Shown here piece by piece: positions 25,837 through 33,742 of a stretch of DNA of 64,000 bases. The position numbers and the translations under genes are program-made. Under the pieces are notes generated by a model, which was not told the DNA's origin, did no database searches, and saw nothing but the letters and a program-made list of their open reading frames with translations. The DNA is from an uncultured Saprospiraceae bacterium. GTDB taxonomy: Bacteria; Bacteroidota; Bacteroidia; Chitinophagales; Saprospiraceae. Numbering within the stretch: position 1 is the first letter of the stretch; the number at the start of each line of letters is the position of its first letter. The DNA lies in assembly GCA_937926205.1 (NCBI GenBank), contig CALEYL010000052.1:62001-126000 (forward strand), written 5' to 3'.

Positions 25837-27335
25837 TATTTGCCCACTAATTTGATCAACATGCCTTTGGTGACTGGTTCGTTTAATTTCATGCCATTGA
25901 GAATAGAGAGCTCATCCATTCTGGCAGCAGGTGCATTGAAAGCTCTAAGGGCGTCTGCTAAAGTGCCGTTTTTCTCCACGGTTTTGATGTGGATTTTTTC
26001 CGGTTGCCGATTGATCTTATCCGGGTCGGTCAGGGTGCGGAAGTATTGCATGGTGCCCAGAAAGCGTCCGCTGTATGTATTGTAATCGGCTTCAGCAGTA
26101 ACGCCTAAAAAAGTATAAATCAGATTGTTGTATTGGATCAAATAAGTCAGCACGCGAACCTTTTGCTGCGGTTGCTGATTTTGAGTATTCGCCTGATCCT
26201 GTGTCTGGGTTTGCGTTTCCGGCACTTGTTCGGCTAAAACTTCCATTGCCGGAAAACCGCCTACTGTGACATTTTTCGAACTGAGCTGTCGGAGTTTGTA
26301 ATTCGTCAGCACGGCCCGGGAAGCGGCATCCAGTGTTTTTTCGGAAGATAACGTCATGATCATCAGGGCTTTTCCGTCTTTTGGCGCCATTTGCACTTGT
26401 TGTGGTGAATTCGCCAACTGCCAGCCCTGAGGAACCGGAAACTGAAACTTGAGTTCCGGGTGGTAAAAATTGTCGTTTTCAACATAACCCTGGCGGGGGT
26501 CTTCCCCATAAACAAGGCCGTCGATCATGCGAAGGTAGCTGTCGCGGTTTACATTGTATTGTTTACCCGGGTTCACACTTTGCATCTCAGTCGCCATTTT
26601 CGCAACTTTCACATTTCGGTCGGCCGGGTTGGGGTGGGTTGAGAGAAAAGAAGGGACGCGACCTTCCGGGCCACCACTGAGGCGGTCGAGGGTATTGAAA
26701 AAGCCGGCCATTTCTTTGGCATCATAGCCGATTTTCGAAGAATACTCCACACCGAGTTTATCTGACTGGCTTTCATCATCGCGGCTGAATTTGAGAAAAA
26801 GCAGCTGGGCGCCGGCGCCCGCAATGTCGGCATACTGTTGGAAATCTTTTGAAACAACCATCCCGAGCATCAGGCCGGCAGATACCAGAATTTGCTTGCT
26901 TTGTTGCGACGCTCCGTGTCGTGCGGTAATGTGGCCGATTTCATGCCCCAAAACGCCGGCAAATTCCGCCTCGTTGTTGAAATGCGCCATGATACCACGC
27001 GTGAAATAGACATAGCCCCCCGGCAGTGCAAATGCGTTAACTACAGGAGAATCGAGTATCTGAAACTGATACTTCAAATTAGACCGATGAGAAATACGGG
27101 CCATGTCCTGCCCTTTGTCATTGATGAACTTTTGAAGGGTGGCGTTTTCATAAACCCCAAATTCAGCAATGACACTGGGATTGGCCTCAATTCCAAGAGC
27201 AATTTCCTGGTCTTCCGACATAAACATGAGCTGTTTTTTTCCGGTCACCGGATTAACAGCACAGGAATCGGCCATCATCAGAAAAAACAACAGCCAGATG
27301 TGTGGACGCATGAAAAAAGCAAGCAACTGTTTCAT
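25836..27335 (-). CDS. M48-family metalloprotease lipoprotein with C-terminal LysM-like segment
   Basis: 499 aa. The signal ends at MMADSC25 followed by AVNPVTGKKQL, the usual start of LoiP/YggG-type M48 lipoproteins. The zinc site is H131-E-I-G-H135 (GVLGHEIGHITARHGA), with downstream EYSSKIGYD giving the third ligand region. The remaining C-terminal ~230 residues contain a membrane-associated quality-control type domain and finish with a LysM-like motif (LSILNGMKLNEPVTKGMLIKL). It probably degrades misfolded envelope proteins. The first codon of the GNAT gene overlaps its stop. Confidence 0.88.
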   Translation of the reverse strand: MKQLLAFFMRPHIWLLFFLMMADSCAVNPVTGKKQLMFMSEDQEIALGIEANPSVIAEFGVYENATLQKFINDKGQDMARISHRSNLKYQFQILDSPVVNAFALPGGYVYFTRGIMAHFNNEAEFAGVLGHEIGHITARHGASQQSKQILVSAGLMLGMVVSKDFQQYADIAGAGAQLLFLKFSRDDESQSDKLGVEYSSKIGYDAKEMAGFFNTLDRLSGGPEGRVPSFLSTHPNPADRNVKVAKMATEMQSVNPGKQYNVNRDSYLRMIDGLVYGEDPRQGYVENDNFYHPELKFQFPVPQGWQLANSPQQVQMAPKDGKALMIMTLSSEKTLDAASRAVLTNYKLRQLSSKNVTVGGFPAMEVLAEQVPETQTQTQDQANTQNQQPQQKVRVLTYLIQYNNLIYTFLGVTAEADYNTYSGRFLGTMQYFRTLTDPDKINRQPEKIHIKTVEKNGTLADALRAFNAPAARMDELSILNGMKLNEPVTKGMLIKLVGK

Positions 27336-27417
27336 GGTATATTTTGGTATGTAATTGAAAAAAAAATCGATGGAAGTTACGCTATTTTCAGGAGCATTAC
27401 AAGGATCATTGGCAAAT

Positions 27418-27801
27418 TCAGGCGCCGGATCGGGCGAGTTTCATCATCCAATAGGTTTCGAAAGCGGTAAAAACCAGATAAGTAGAAAAAAAAGGCAGTA
27501 AAAACCACCTCGATTCCGGTTGGAAAAGGTTGTAATAAACCAACACAATCGCGGCACAAAGCAACATTTTGACCATGGTAAAGCCCAGAACGGTATTCGT
27601 AAAGGCATTTTTATTGGCGCTCGAAGCAGATTTTTTTCCGGAAAAGTACATCAGCGCACTAAGTGCAATAAAAAAGACCAGACTAAGCCAGGAAAGCATA
27701 GCGTGCGGCTGAACCTGTGGCAGACGGTTCATAAAAAAAAGGCAAACCACCACAAGGGCAGCCAGGATGGTCAATTGTATAAGAAAATTTTTACTGGTCA
27801 T
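27418..27801 (-). CDS. AtpI-like integral membrane protein
   Basis: 127 aa with four predicted helices (about 8-26, 36-54, 70-90 and 98-116). By position after AtpZ and by its small hydrophobic form it matches the protein found between atpZ and atpB in Bacteroidota ATP synthase operons. Its start overlaps the AtpZ stop by 4 bp (ATGA), so it is translationally coupled. No F0 or F1 subunit gene follows; the next gene on this strand is the M48 protease. Assignment is mostly from context. Confidence 0.6.
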   Translation of the reverse strand: MTSKNFLIQLTILAALVVVCLFFMNRLPQVQPHAMLSWLSLVFFIALSALMYFSGKKSASSANKNAFTNTVLGFTMVKMLLCAAIVLVYYNLFQPESRWFLLPFFSTYLVFTAFETYWMMKLARSGA

Positions 27802-28052
27802 GGACGCCGGATTAAATCTTTAAGCACGATGTACAACGCGATAAAGATAGAAATCAAAGCCAGCGCAACCGTAAACCAGGGTTTCGAGGCCTGAACGCGT
27901 TCGTCTATTTTTTTACCACACCACGTGCCGAGCAGGATGATGATGCCCATTTGAAAGACCATTCCCGAATACTTCATGTAATCACGGCCTTTCGATTTGA
28001 TCCTGTTTGAATTAGAATCAGGCTCCTGCTGACTGGGTTTCTCTTGTTGCAC
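27798..28052 (-). CDS. atpZ: AtpZ/AtpI-family protein
   Basis: 84 aa. After a polar N-terminus come two helices: YSGMVFQMGIIILLGTWCGKKIDE and FTVALALISIFIALYIVLKDL, the AtpZ hairpin with its GxxxGxxxD pattern. AtpZ helps F1F0 assembly or ion (Mg2+/Ca2+) homeostasis at the synthase. Its first 35 bases overlap the end of the bactofilin gene in another frame. An internal Met (MKYSGM) would remove the overlap, so the start is uncertain. Confidence 0.82.
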   Translation of the reverse strand: MQQEKPSQQEPDSNSNRIKSKGRDYMKYSGMVFQMGIIILLGTWCGKKIDERVQASKPWFTVALALISIFIALYIVLKDLIRRP

Positions 28053-28497
28053 CTGAATTTTCTTTACCTGCCCCTACACTACTGCCGGGTGTTATTTTTT
28101 TTCCACCTTCCATGGAGCACGTTACGTTGAATACCGCACCGGATTGAATGATTAGTTTTCCGGTTGTTACATCGCCCGAAATCTGTGCTGTTTCGCGCAC
28201 ATTCAGCAATTCTGTGACGTTAAGAACGCCTTCAAACTTACCTTCAATAACGGCATTCTGGCATTTTACTTCGCCTTCCACTACGCCGGTCGGGCCGATG
28301 ATGACTTTGGCATCGCAAAACAACTTGCCTTTGATGGATCCGTCTATCCGGATATCGCTGTCGGCTTTGATCGTTCCTTCTACGGAAGTACCGAGTACCA
28401 GACTGTTGAGCGAATGGGTAGAAGTGGAAGAGGGAGAAGATGGCGTTCCGGCTTTACTTTTGCTTGTTGCCTCTTTGCTGTTGTTGCTGCCAAACAT
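28018..28497 (-). CDS. Bactofilin (polymer-forming cytoskeletal protein)
   Basis: 159 aa. A Ser/Thr-rich N-terminal tail (~1-35) is followed by the right-handed beta-helix core from about LGTSVEGTIKADSDIRIDG to NVTCSMEGG, with repeating hydrophobic/glycine rungs such as GVVEGEVKCQNAVIEGKFEG. Bactofilins self-assemble without nucleotide and organise cell-wall or polar processes. The order bactofilin-atpZ-atpI is a block I recall from Bacteroidota ATP synthase loci. Confidence 0.92.
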   Translation of the reverse strand: MFGSNNSKEATSKSKAGTPSSPSSTSTHSLNSLVLGTSVEGTIKADSDIRIDGSIKGKLFCDAKVIIGPTGVVEGEVKCQNAVIEGKFEGVLNVTELLNVRETAQISGDVTTGKLIIQSGAVFNVTCSMEGGKKITPGSSVGAGKENSGATRETQSAGA

Positions 28498-28840
28498 AGC
28501 GCTAGTGTTTTTGTGGATAATGTTTTTTAATGAATCCGTTCGGTTCTACGGACTTTTAGCACAGAATGTTACACTGTTTTTTGTCAGAAATGTCTTGGCA
28601 AGATACGCCTTTTGAGCAATTTTATTACCAAAGTCTCCAATTTTTAAGGAATGCCTTTTCTCCCTTTTTACAGACCAGCAGGGCTGTAATGAAAATAGAG
28701 CCTGAATGAAGTGGAATAAACAGGGGTATCCGGTATTTTATGCAGGTTGCACTGTTCCGGATGTGTTCTAAATGACAGGAGACATCCGGAAATTCATCCG
28801 GATGTCTCCTGTATCTCTGACAAAACCGCCTCGCGGTGGA
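28498..28840. other. Intergenic region between bactofilin and porP/sprF
   Basis: It carries the upstream region of the bactofilin operon and the 3' end of porP. The only structured part is the long perfect hairpin at 28775-28812. No gene or promoter was recognised with confidence. Confidence 0.4.
28775..28812. repeat. Perfect 16-bp inverted repeat (hairpin) 3' of porP/sprF
   Basis: ACAGGAGACATCCGGA pairs exactly with TCCGGATGTCTCCTGT around a 6-nt AATTCA loop. It lies 28 bp beyond the porP stop codon. No T-run follows on either strand, so it may end or protect the mRNA rather than act as a classical terminator. Confidence 0.7.
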
Positions 28841-29890
28841 CTAGAAGTTCGGGCAATAAACGCCGCGTCTTTCAGGTCCGCAAATTTTATAAATCAAAGC
28901 AAATTCAAAACCACCATTGGAGTTGGTGGCCGGCTTGAGCGGCGACACGTTGATGTCGTAGCTGAAACCAAGGCTGAAGCTGTCATAGTCGAAGCGCGTA
29001 GAGATGATCGCTGCGTCGTTCAGAACGCCGGTTTCGATCTTGTTGGAAATACGCGTCCAGAGGCCAAACTGGAAAGCCTGATAATTCTGGCGGCTGCCCA
29101 GCAGGAATTTAAAGCCGGTACCTGCATTTACCTGGAAAGAAGGTCCCTGGCTCATGACGATCACACCCGGCGTAAGGCCAAAGCGGTCGCTCATCATAAA
29201 CTCCCCACCGGCATGCACGGTGAAACGGCTGTAGAGCAGGTCTTCGCCATTGCTGTCGAAAGACTGATTGGCGCGGTTGAGGTGGTGGAAAGCTCCGCCC
29301 AGATAAAGGTTGTTGTCTTTATCAAAAACCATAAACCAAAGCAAACCTGCTGCCATATCGGCAAAAATGAAGTTGTCGCGGTCGAAGCCCGTTTCCTGAG
29401 AATCGATGTTGCCATCGAAGCCACCCAAACCATCGTGCTGGGTGCCCCAGCGCAATTTCAGGAAGTCAATACTGCGCTGTGCTACGCCACCTTCTGCACC
29501 AAAAACGAGGTAGCTGCCGTTGTTGCGACCACCGCTCATTTTTTTGCTGTAAGAAAGCGATAATTTTCCCGTCAGTGTCGCAAAATTAGCTTCACCGGCG
29601 CGGTCGCCCCAGAAAGTTCCGCCAAGACCGAAGTAGTCGTTACGTCCAACCGGTACGCGCTGGTCATAAGAAACGGAATAGGTATTATAAGCATTGCTGC
29701 GCAGCGCACTGGCCCACTGGTTGCGGTAGTTGGCGGCCAGACGGATGTTGCAATTCATGACGCCGGTCATCGCCGGGTTAAGGTTCAGCGGCGACATATA
29801 GAATTGCGAGAAGTGAATGTCCTGCGCGTTAAGCGAAGACAACCCTGCCACAAACAGGCAGGCGATCCAGAGCGATTGAATTTTCTTCAT
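28841..29890 (-). CDS. PorP/SprF-family T9SS outer-membrane protein
   Basis: 349 aa from the ATG at 29890 with signal peptide 1-22 (ending SLNAQ). DIHFSQFYMSPLNLNPAMTG is the family signature start, followed by beta strands with QRVPVGRNDYFGLG and ending in YKICGPERRGVYCPNF. PorP/SprF proteins act in type IX secretion or in retention of secreted adhesins at the surface, usually paired with a large cell-surface protein. Here the gene is solitary, so its partner is elsewhere. Confidence 0.92.
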   Translation of the reverse strand: MKKIQSLWIACLFVAGLSSLNAQDIHFSQFYMSPLNLNPAMTGVMNCNIRLAANYRNQWASALRSNAYNTYSVSYDQRVPVGRNDYFGLGGTFWGDRAGEANFATLTGKLSLSYSKKMSGGRNNGSYLVFGAEGGVAQRSIDFLKLRWGTQHDGLGGFDGNIDSQETGFDRDNFIFADMAAGLLWFMVFDKDNNLYLGGAFHHLNRANQSFDSNGEDLLYSRFTVHAGGEFMMSDRFGLTPGVIVMSQGPSFQVNAGTGFKFLLGSRQNYQAFQFGLWTRISNKIETGVLNDAAIISTRFDYDSFSLGFSYDINVSPLKPATNSNGGFEFALIYKICGPERRGVYCPNF

Positions 29891-30277
29891 AAAGAGAGGT
29901 GGTTTGTAAAACACTGCTTCGATAAAAGATTCTTTTAAGTTTGCGAAACGGGCTACAATATTAAAGAATGTCGCCGAAACAAAGACAAATTTTATTGTTA
30001 AATTCCCATTTCGGCAATTTCATGACGAACCCGATATTTGTCGAAGACACTTGTCGGGCCATAAACGCTGCCTTGATGTCCGATATTATACGGGGCATTT
30101 TTGCTAACAAAACGAAAATCAGAAGGGAAATAGCAGGATGTTGCTGGGACAAATGTAGGAATTTCGGTTGAGTATTCGCTTTTCCTGAAAAATATTTCCT
30201 TGGGTTAACTAAATTATTAACCGCTCAGAGATACCCTGCTGAAAAGACGGGGTCTTATTTTTACAACAAAAAACGCG
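29891..30277. other. 387-bp intergenic region, no gene supported
   Basis: Divergent promoters for porP and the AlkD-like gene must lie here. Short frames at 29968-30171 and 29961-30152 face each other and resemble nothing. A GATATTTG sequence near 30030 is a weak -7 match only. Confidence 0.35.
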
Positions 30278-30973
30278 ATGACACCCTGCCACCTCTCTCC
30301 ATCCGAATACTACCAAAAAGTAATTGCCCTCTTTCAGGAACAAGGCGACCCCGACCGCGCCCAGGGTCAGATGTGGTACATGCGTTATCAGTTTGAATAC
30401 TTTGGTCTGAAAGCGCCGGAGTGGGTGACTTTGGCCAAAGGCATATTTGCTGAATACGGTATTCCGGAAGGAAATGCCCTGCTGGAAACAGCGCGCCTGT
30501 GCTACCAAGACGACCATCGGGAAGCGAACTATTTTGCCATTGAGATGGTGCAAAAAGTGGTGAAACAACAGCAGGAAGACTTCATTGATTTTTTGGAAGA
30601 GCTCATCGTTACCAAATCCTGGTGGGATACGGTAGACTGGCTCTCAAAGCTGGCAGGATGGCATTTTCAACGCTTTCCGGTATTGACTCAACCGGTGACC
30701 GAACGCTGGATGGCTTCGGGCAACATCTGGCTGCAAAGAGCCGCTATTATTTTTCAGCTGAAATTCAAAGCCAAAACGGATACCGCCATGCTGTTCGACT
30801 ACATCCGCCGCGTGGCGGATTCCAAAGAGTTTTTCCTGCAGAAAGGCGCCGGTTGGGCACTCCGCGAATATTCCAAAACCGATCCTGAGGCTGTCGAAGA
30901 GTTCATCCGCGAGACGCCACTTTCAACCCTTACGAAGCGGGAGGGGATGAAGTGGATAGCGAAGGGGCGCTGA
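30278..30973 (+). CDS. DNA alkylation repair protein (AlkD-like HEAT repeat)
   Basis: 231 aa. HEAT-like helical repeats include YMRYQFEYFGLKAPEWVTLAK, MVQKVVKQQQEDFIDFLEELI, WWDTVDWLSKLAGW and GAGWALREYSKTDPEAV, the AlkD pattern. AlkD-type enzymes excise positively charged N3/N7-alkylated purines without base flipping; many family members have not been tested. It is monocistronic and convergent with the SCO1 gene. Confidence 0.88.
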   Translation: MTPCHLSPSEYYQKVIALFQEQGDPDRAQGQMWYMRYQFEYFGLKAPEWVTLAKGIFAEYGIPEGNALLETARLCYQDDHREANYFAIEMVQKVVKQQQEDFIDFLEELIVTKSWWDTVDWLSKLAGWHFQRFPVLTQPVTERWMASGNIWLQRAAIIFQLKFKAKTDTAMLFDYIRRVADSKEFFLQKGAGWALREYSKTDPEAVEEFIRETPLSTLTKREGMKWIAKGR

Positions 30974-30978
30974 TTTTG

Positions 30979-31059
30979 GTTGAAATCGTTGAATTGGTTG
31001 AAGTTGTTGAATTGGTGATGCCCCAATTCAACGAATTCAACAACTTTTACAAATTCAAC
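30979..31059. terminator. Mirrored nonamer arrays, probable bidirectional terminator
   Basis: Four 9-nt units (GTTGAAATC, GTTGAATTG, GTTGAAGTT, GTTGAATTG; 30979-31014) face four complementary units (CAATTCAAC, GAATTCAAC, AACTTTTAC, AAATTCAAC; 31024-31059). The centre forms a perfect 10-bp hairpin (31006-31015 with 31023-31032). It lies between convergent genes. Confidence 0.6.
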
Positions 31060-31063
31060 TACA

Positions 31064-31675
31064 TTAATGCGCCAGCAGCCAGTCAATGTCGTCCATAAAT
31101 TTTGTCACCGCTTCTTCTTTGGTACCATTACAGTAGGCCCGAATGTGCCGGTCTTTGTCAATCAGCAGGAGCCAGCCGCTGTGGTCGAAGCCACCCGGAG
31201 CATCGGGATTTTCCTTTGCAATGCTCATGTAGTCATCGGCAATCTCGTAAATCTTGTCTTTATCTCCGGTAACGAAGTGCCATTTATCAGAAGAGACCCC
31301 CATGCGGGCCGCGAAATCGTGCAGCTTGCCCACGGTGTCGCGTTTAGGGTCAATGGTGTGGGATAACAGCAGGAGACGATCTTCGTTTCGGTATTTTTCG
31401 TACAAACGCATCATCTGCTTTTTTACTTTCGGGCAGATGGTGGGGCAGGACGTGAAGAAAAAATCAGCAATGTAAATTTTTCCGGCAAATGTGGCATTGG
31501 TGATCTCGACGCTGTCCTGATTGGTGAACGAAAAATTGGGGATGATGTGGTAAATGGTATCGCCGGTCGCCGGGTCAACGTCGTGAAAGCCCAGCATGGG
31601 GAGTGTTTTCGGCCCTTCAATTGTGTTGCAGGACAATACCAGTAATGCGAGTACAGGAACGATCAGGTATTTCAT
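31064..31675 (-). CDS. SCO1/SenC-family lipoprotein (copper chaperone)
   Basis: 203 aa. The signal peptide ends in LLVLSC16, a lipobox. The thioredoxin-like domain has the copper motif C77PTIC81 (FFFTSCPTICPKVK) and the distant ligand His165 in GGFDHSGW. SCO proteins deliver copper to, or reduce, the CuA site of cytochrome oxidase in the periplasm. The gene is alone; no oxidase genes are adjacent. Confidence 0.93.
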   Translation of the reverse strand: MKYLIVPVLALLVLSCNTIEGPKTLPMLGFHDVDPATGDTIYHIIPNFSFTNQDSVEITNATFAGKIYIADFFFTSCPTICPKVKKQMMRLYEKYRNEDRLLLLSHTIDPKRDTVGKLHDFAARMGVSSDKWHFVTGDKDKIYEIADDYMSIAKENPDAPGGFDHSGWLLLIDKDRHIRAYCNGTKEEAVTKFMDDIDWLLAH

Positions 31676-31747
31676 AACACGTACAGTTTTGTAGTAAACA
31701 ACGAAAATAGGAAAACGGTGGGGTTGTGGGTGGGAATTTAATTAAGG

Positions 31748-31790
31748 GGCAAAAGGCAAAAGGCAAATCGGCAAGTAGCAAATGGGCAAG
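31748..31790. repeat. GGCAAAA short-period array
   Basis: GGCAAAA, GGCAAAA, GGCAAAT (31748-31768) are followed by degraded units (CGGCAAGT, AGCAAAT, GGGCAAG), upstream of the membrane protein gene at 31893. Confidence 0.6.
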
Positions 31791-31859
31791 CGGGATCCGG
31801 TCAAAAACAGGTTATTGGGGGGAGTAATGTATGGGTGCAACGTTTTCCGGCAATCTTCT

Positions 31860-31867
31860 TAGCTTTG
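31860..31867 (+). promoter_or_regulatory. -7 element TAGCTTTG
   Basis: Exact TAnnTTTG match 25 bp before the start codon at 31893. No clear -33 TTTG. Confidence 0.5.
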
Positions 31868-31892
31868 CCGCTCAAATTAGAAACTGTCGCGC

Positions 31893-32354
31893 ATGAAAAC
31901 GCATCGCATATCCAGTAACCTGACCCTCTTTTTCAAGTTTTTTGTGACCATTTTCTGGGTTGTCTTTTTTGGGGCATTCACCATCGCCGTTTTTGCCTAC
32001 AACTACGAATACTACGGCAACATTCCCGGAACTTCGATGCGCATCGGCACTTTGTTCTTCTTTTTGAGCGGGGTTGCCATGATCTGGCTGACTTTGTGGC
32101 GCCTCAAGCGGGTAGAAACAGGCGATGATTTCTTTTACATCACCGATTATTTCCGGCACCGGAAATACCCCTTCAGCGGCGTGGAAAAGATGCATGAAAG
32201 CAATTTCCTTTTATTGAAAATTGTCAGCATCTACTTCGAAGTGCCGGGCACTTTCGGCAAACGCATTTTTTTCATTGCCAGCGGGCAGGGCTATCGGGAT
32301 TTTTTGAATAAAAACCCGGAAATGATCGCAAAGTGGCTTGACGCAGGGGATTAA
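31893..32354 (+). CDS. Small integral membrane protein of unknown function
   Basis: 153 aa. Two hydrophobic helices (about 12-36 and 48-68) precede a soluble C-terminal half with strand-rich sequence (SNFLLLKIVSIYFEVPGTFGKRIFFIASG), resembling a PH-like domain. I do not recognise a named family. Monocistronic, with a short-period array on each side. Confidence 0.6.
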   Translation: MKTHRISSNLTLFFKFFVTIFWVVFFGAFTIAVFAYNYEYYGNIPGTSMRIGTLFFFLSGVAMIWLTLWRLKRVETGDDFFYITDYFRHRKYPFSGVEKMHESNFLLLKIVSIYFEVPGTFGKRIFFIASGQGYRDFLNKNPEMIAKWLDAGD

Positions 32355-32356
32355 AG

Positions 32357-32388
32357 TAGCAAAAAGGCAAATTGGCAAATAAGCAAGT
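32357..32388. repeat. Octamer array (TAGCAAAA/AGGCAAAT)
   Basis: TAGCAAAA, AGGCAAAT, TGGCAAAT, AAGCAAGT head to tail, starting 2 bp after the stop of the preceding gene. Confidence 0.6.
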
Positions 32389-32402
32389 TGGAAAGCCAGT
32401 TG

Positions 32403-32433
32403 TTGCCCTCCCGCTGAGCGGGACAGGTTTTGC
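32403..32433. repeat. CCCGC palindrome, copy 4
   Basis: TTGCCCTCCCGCTGAGCGGG and the next 11 bases match the reverse complement of 7010-7040 with one substitution over 31 positions. Confidence 0.6.
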
Positions 32434-32444
32434 CCCTTACTTCC

Positions 32445-33704
32445 TCAAATCCCCTCCATTCCCTCCGACAGATAATTGCGCAAATCAGCGCCGTTCATTC
32501 CGCCGGCGGATTGTACGAATTCCAGGTACAGCACGCGGATTTCATTGGCCTGTTCGATTTCCCGGATCGTTTGTTTTTCACGGGCGATTTGCAGTTGCAG
32601 AAGGTCGTCGCCACTCAACAGATTCAGTAGTTCGGGTTTATCGAGCAATTTACGGATGGCGCTTTGTTGCCAGCGTTCCTGATCTGCCTGATATTGGGAG
32701 ATGAGCTTTCCCAGTTTGCTGCGCAATTCGGCACATTTTCGCTGCTGGTCGCCCACTTCAGCGAGGTAGGCATTTTGATCCAACCGCCATTCCAGAGCCT
32801 GTTCGCGCGCTTTGGGTTTGTCGCTGCCGGAAATGGGGATATTGAGTCCGATGCGTGCAGAAAAATCGCGGTTAAAATCAAAAGGGTCGGAACGGTTGCG
32901 GTAATCTATCTGGACAAAGTTGAGGACATTGAATTTGCGCGAAAGAATGAGTTTCCATTGGGCTTCAGAAAGGCTGCTTTCGACCAATTTCAGAGAAATT
33001 TCTGCAGTTGGCGCCAGAGTTGTGGCTGCATCTGAAGCCTCTAAACGCCGGGCGATGCTTGCCACACTGACCATGCTTTCAAAATCCGGGATGACCACAT
33101 CGGTACTTCCGAGGTATTGCCGGATGCGTTCCTCCAGCAGGGCTTTCCGGTCTTCCCATTGGCGCAACTTACTGCGGGCATCCTGCCAATCCTCCTCGGC
33201 TTCCACCAGCTTTACGGCATCTACTGCTACTCCTTTTTCGATCAGATAAGAAAACACCTGACTGCGTTCATCTTCCAGTTTTTCCATACGCCGCTGTGAT
33301 TCAGTCATTTGCTGATAGAAATAAGCATCTGAAAGCGCCGAGTACCGGTCAAACAGCGCTTCTTCCAGCAAGAGGGATGTTTTGGCATGGAGGCGTGCCA
33401 GTTCCAGTTCGTTGACGGCACGCTGGCGTTTGATTTCCGTTAAGCCATTGGTAGAAAAGCGAAAAGCAATGCGTTGTTCATCCAGATAAAGGTCATCAGG
33501 ACCCAGGCGAAATTCGAGCTCATCAAAAAAAGGCAGTTGAATCGGGTTTTTACCCAGGTAGGCGGACGCTGCTTCCTGCAAGCGAATGCGCTGGTCGGAG
33601 CGGGCAGAAGCCAGCACCATTTGCATGGATACTTTGGACGAATCTACCCCCGGCACAACCGTTGCATTTAACAGCGAACAAAAACAAAGTATGGTGCAAT
33701 TCAT
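32445..33704 (-). CDS. TolC-family outer-membrane efflux-type protein
   Basis: 419 aa. A short, weak signal (MNCTILCFCSLLNATVVPG) precedes long amphipathic helices in two similar halves (residues ~30-210 and ~230-410), the TolC layout, including EAASAYLGKNPIQLPFFDE and a shared beta segment FSARIGLNIPISG. It is the last gene of a three-gene operon: DUF4956 membrane protein, HlyD-type adaptor, then this gene (38-bp gap). It would form the outer-membrane tunnel of a trans-envelope export machine. Sequence similarity to characterised TolC proteins is low. Confidence 0.75.
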   Translation of the reverse strand: MNCTILCFCSLLNATVVPGVDSSKVSMQMVLASARSDQRIRLQEAASAYLGKNPIQLPFFDELEFRLGPDDLYLDEQRIAFRFSTNGLTEIKRQRAVNELELARLHAKTSLLLEEALFDRYSALSDAYFYQQMTESQRRMEKLEDERSQVFSYLIEKGVAVDAVKLVEAEEDWQDARSKLRQWEDRKALLEERIRQYLGSTDVVIPDFESMVSVASIARRLEASDAATTLAPTAEISLKLVESSLSEAQWKLILSRKFNVLNFVQIDYRNRSDPFDFNRDFSARIGLNIPISGSDKPKAREQALEWRLDQNAYLAEVGDQQRKCAELRSKLGKLISQYQADQERWQQSAIRKLLDKPELLNLLSGDDLLQLQIAREKQTIREIEQANEIRVLYLEFVQSAGGMNGADLRNYLSEGMEGI

Positions 33705-33742
33705 GGCGGTCTTTAACTATAGGTTTCCAAAATACACCGGCC

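Noticed and set aside
29961..30171. Two opposing ~65-codon frames upstream of the AlkD-like gene
   Set aside because: Overlap each other almost completely, no motif; region better explained as a divergent promoter spacer.
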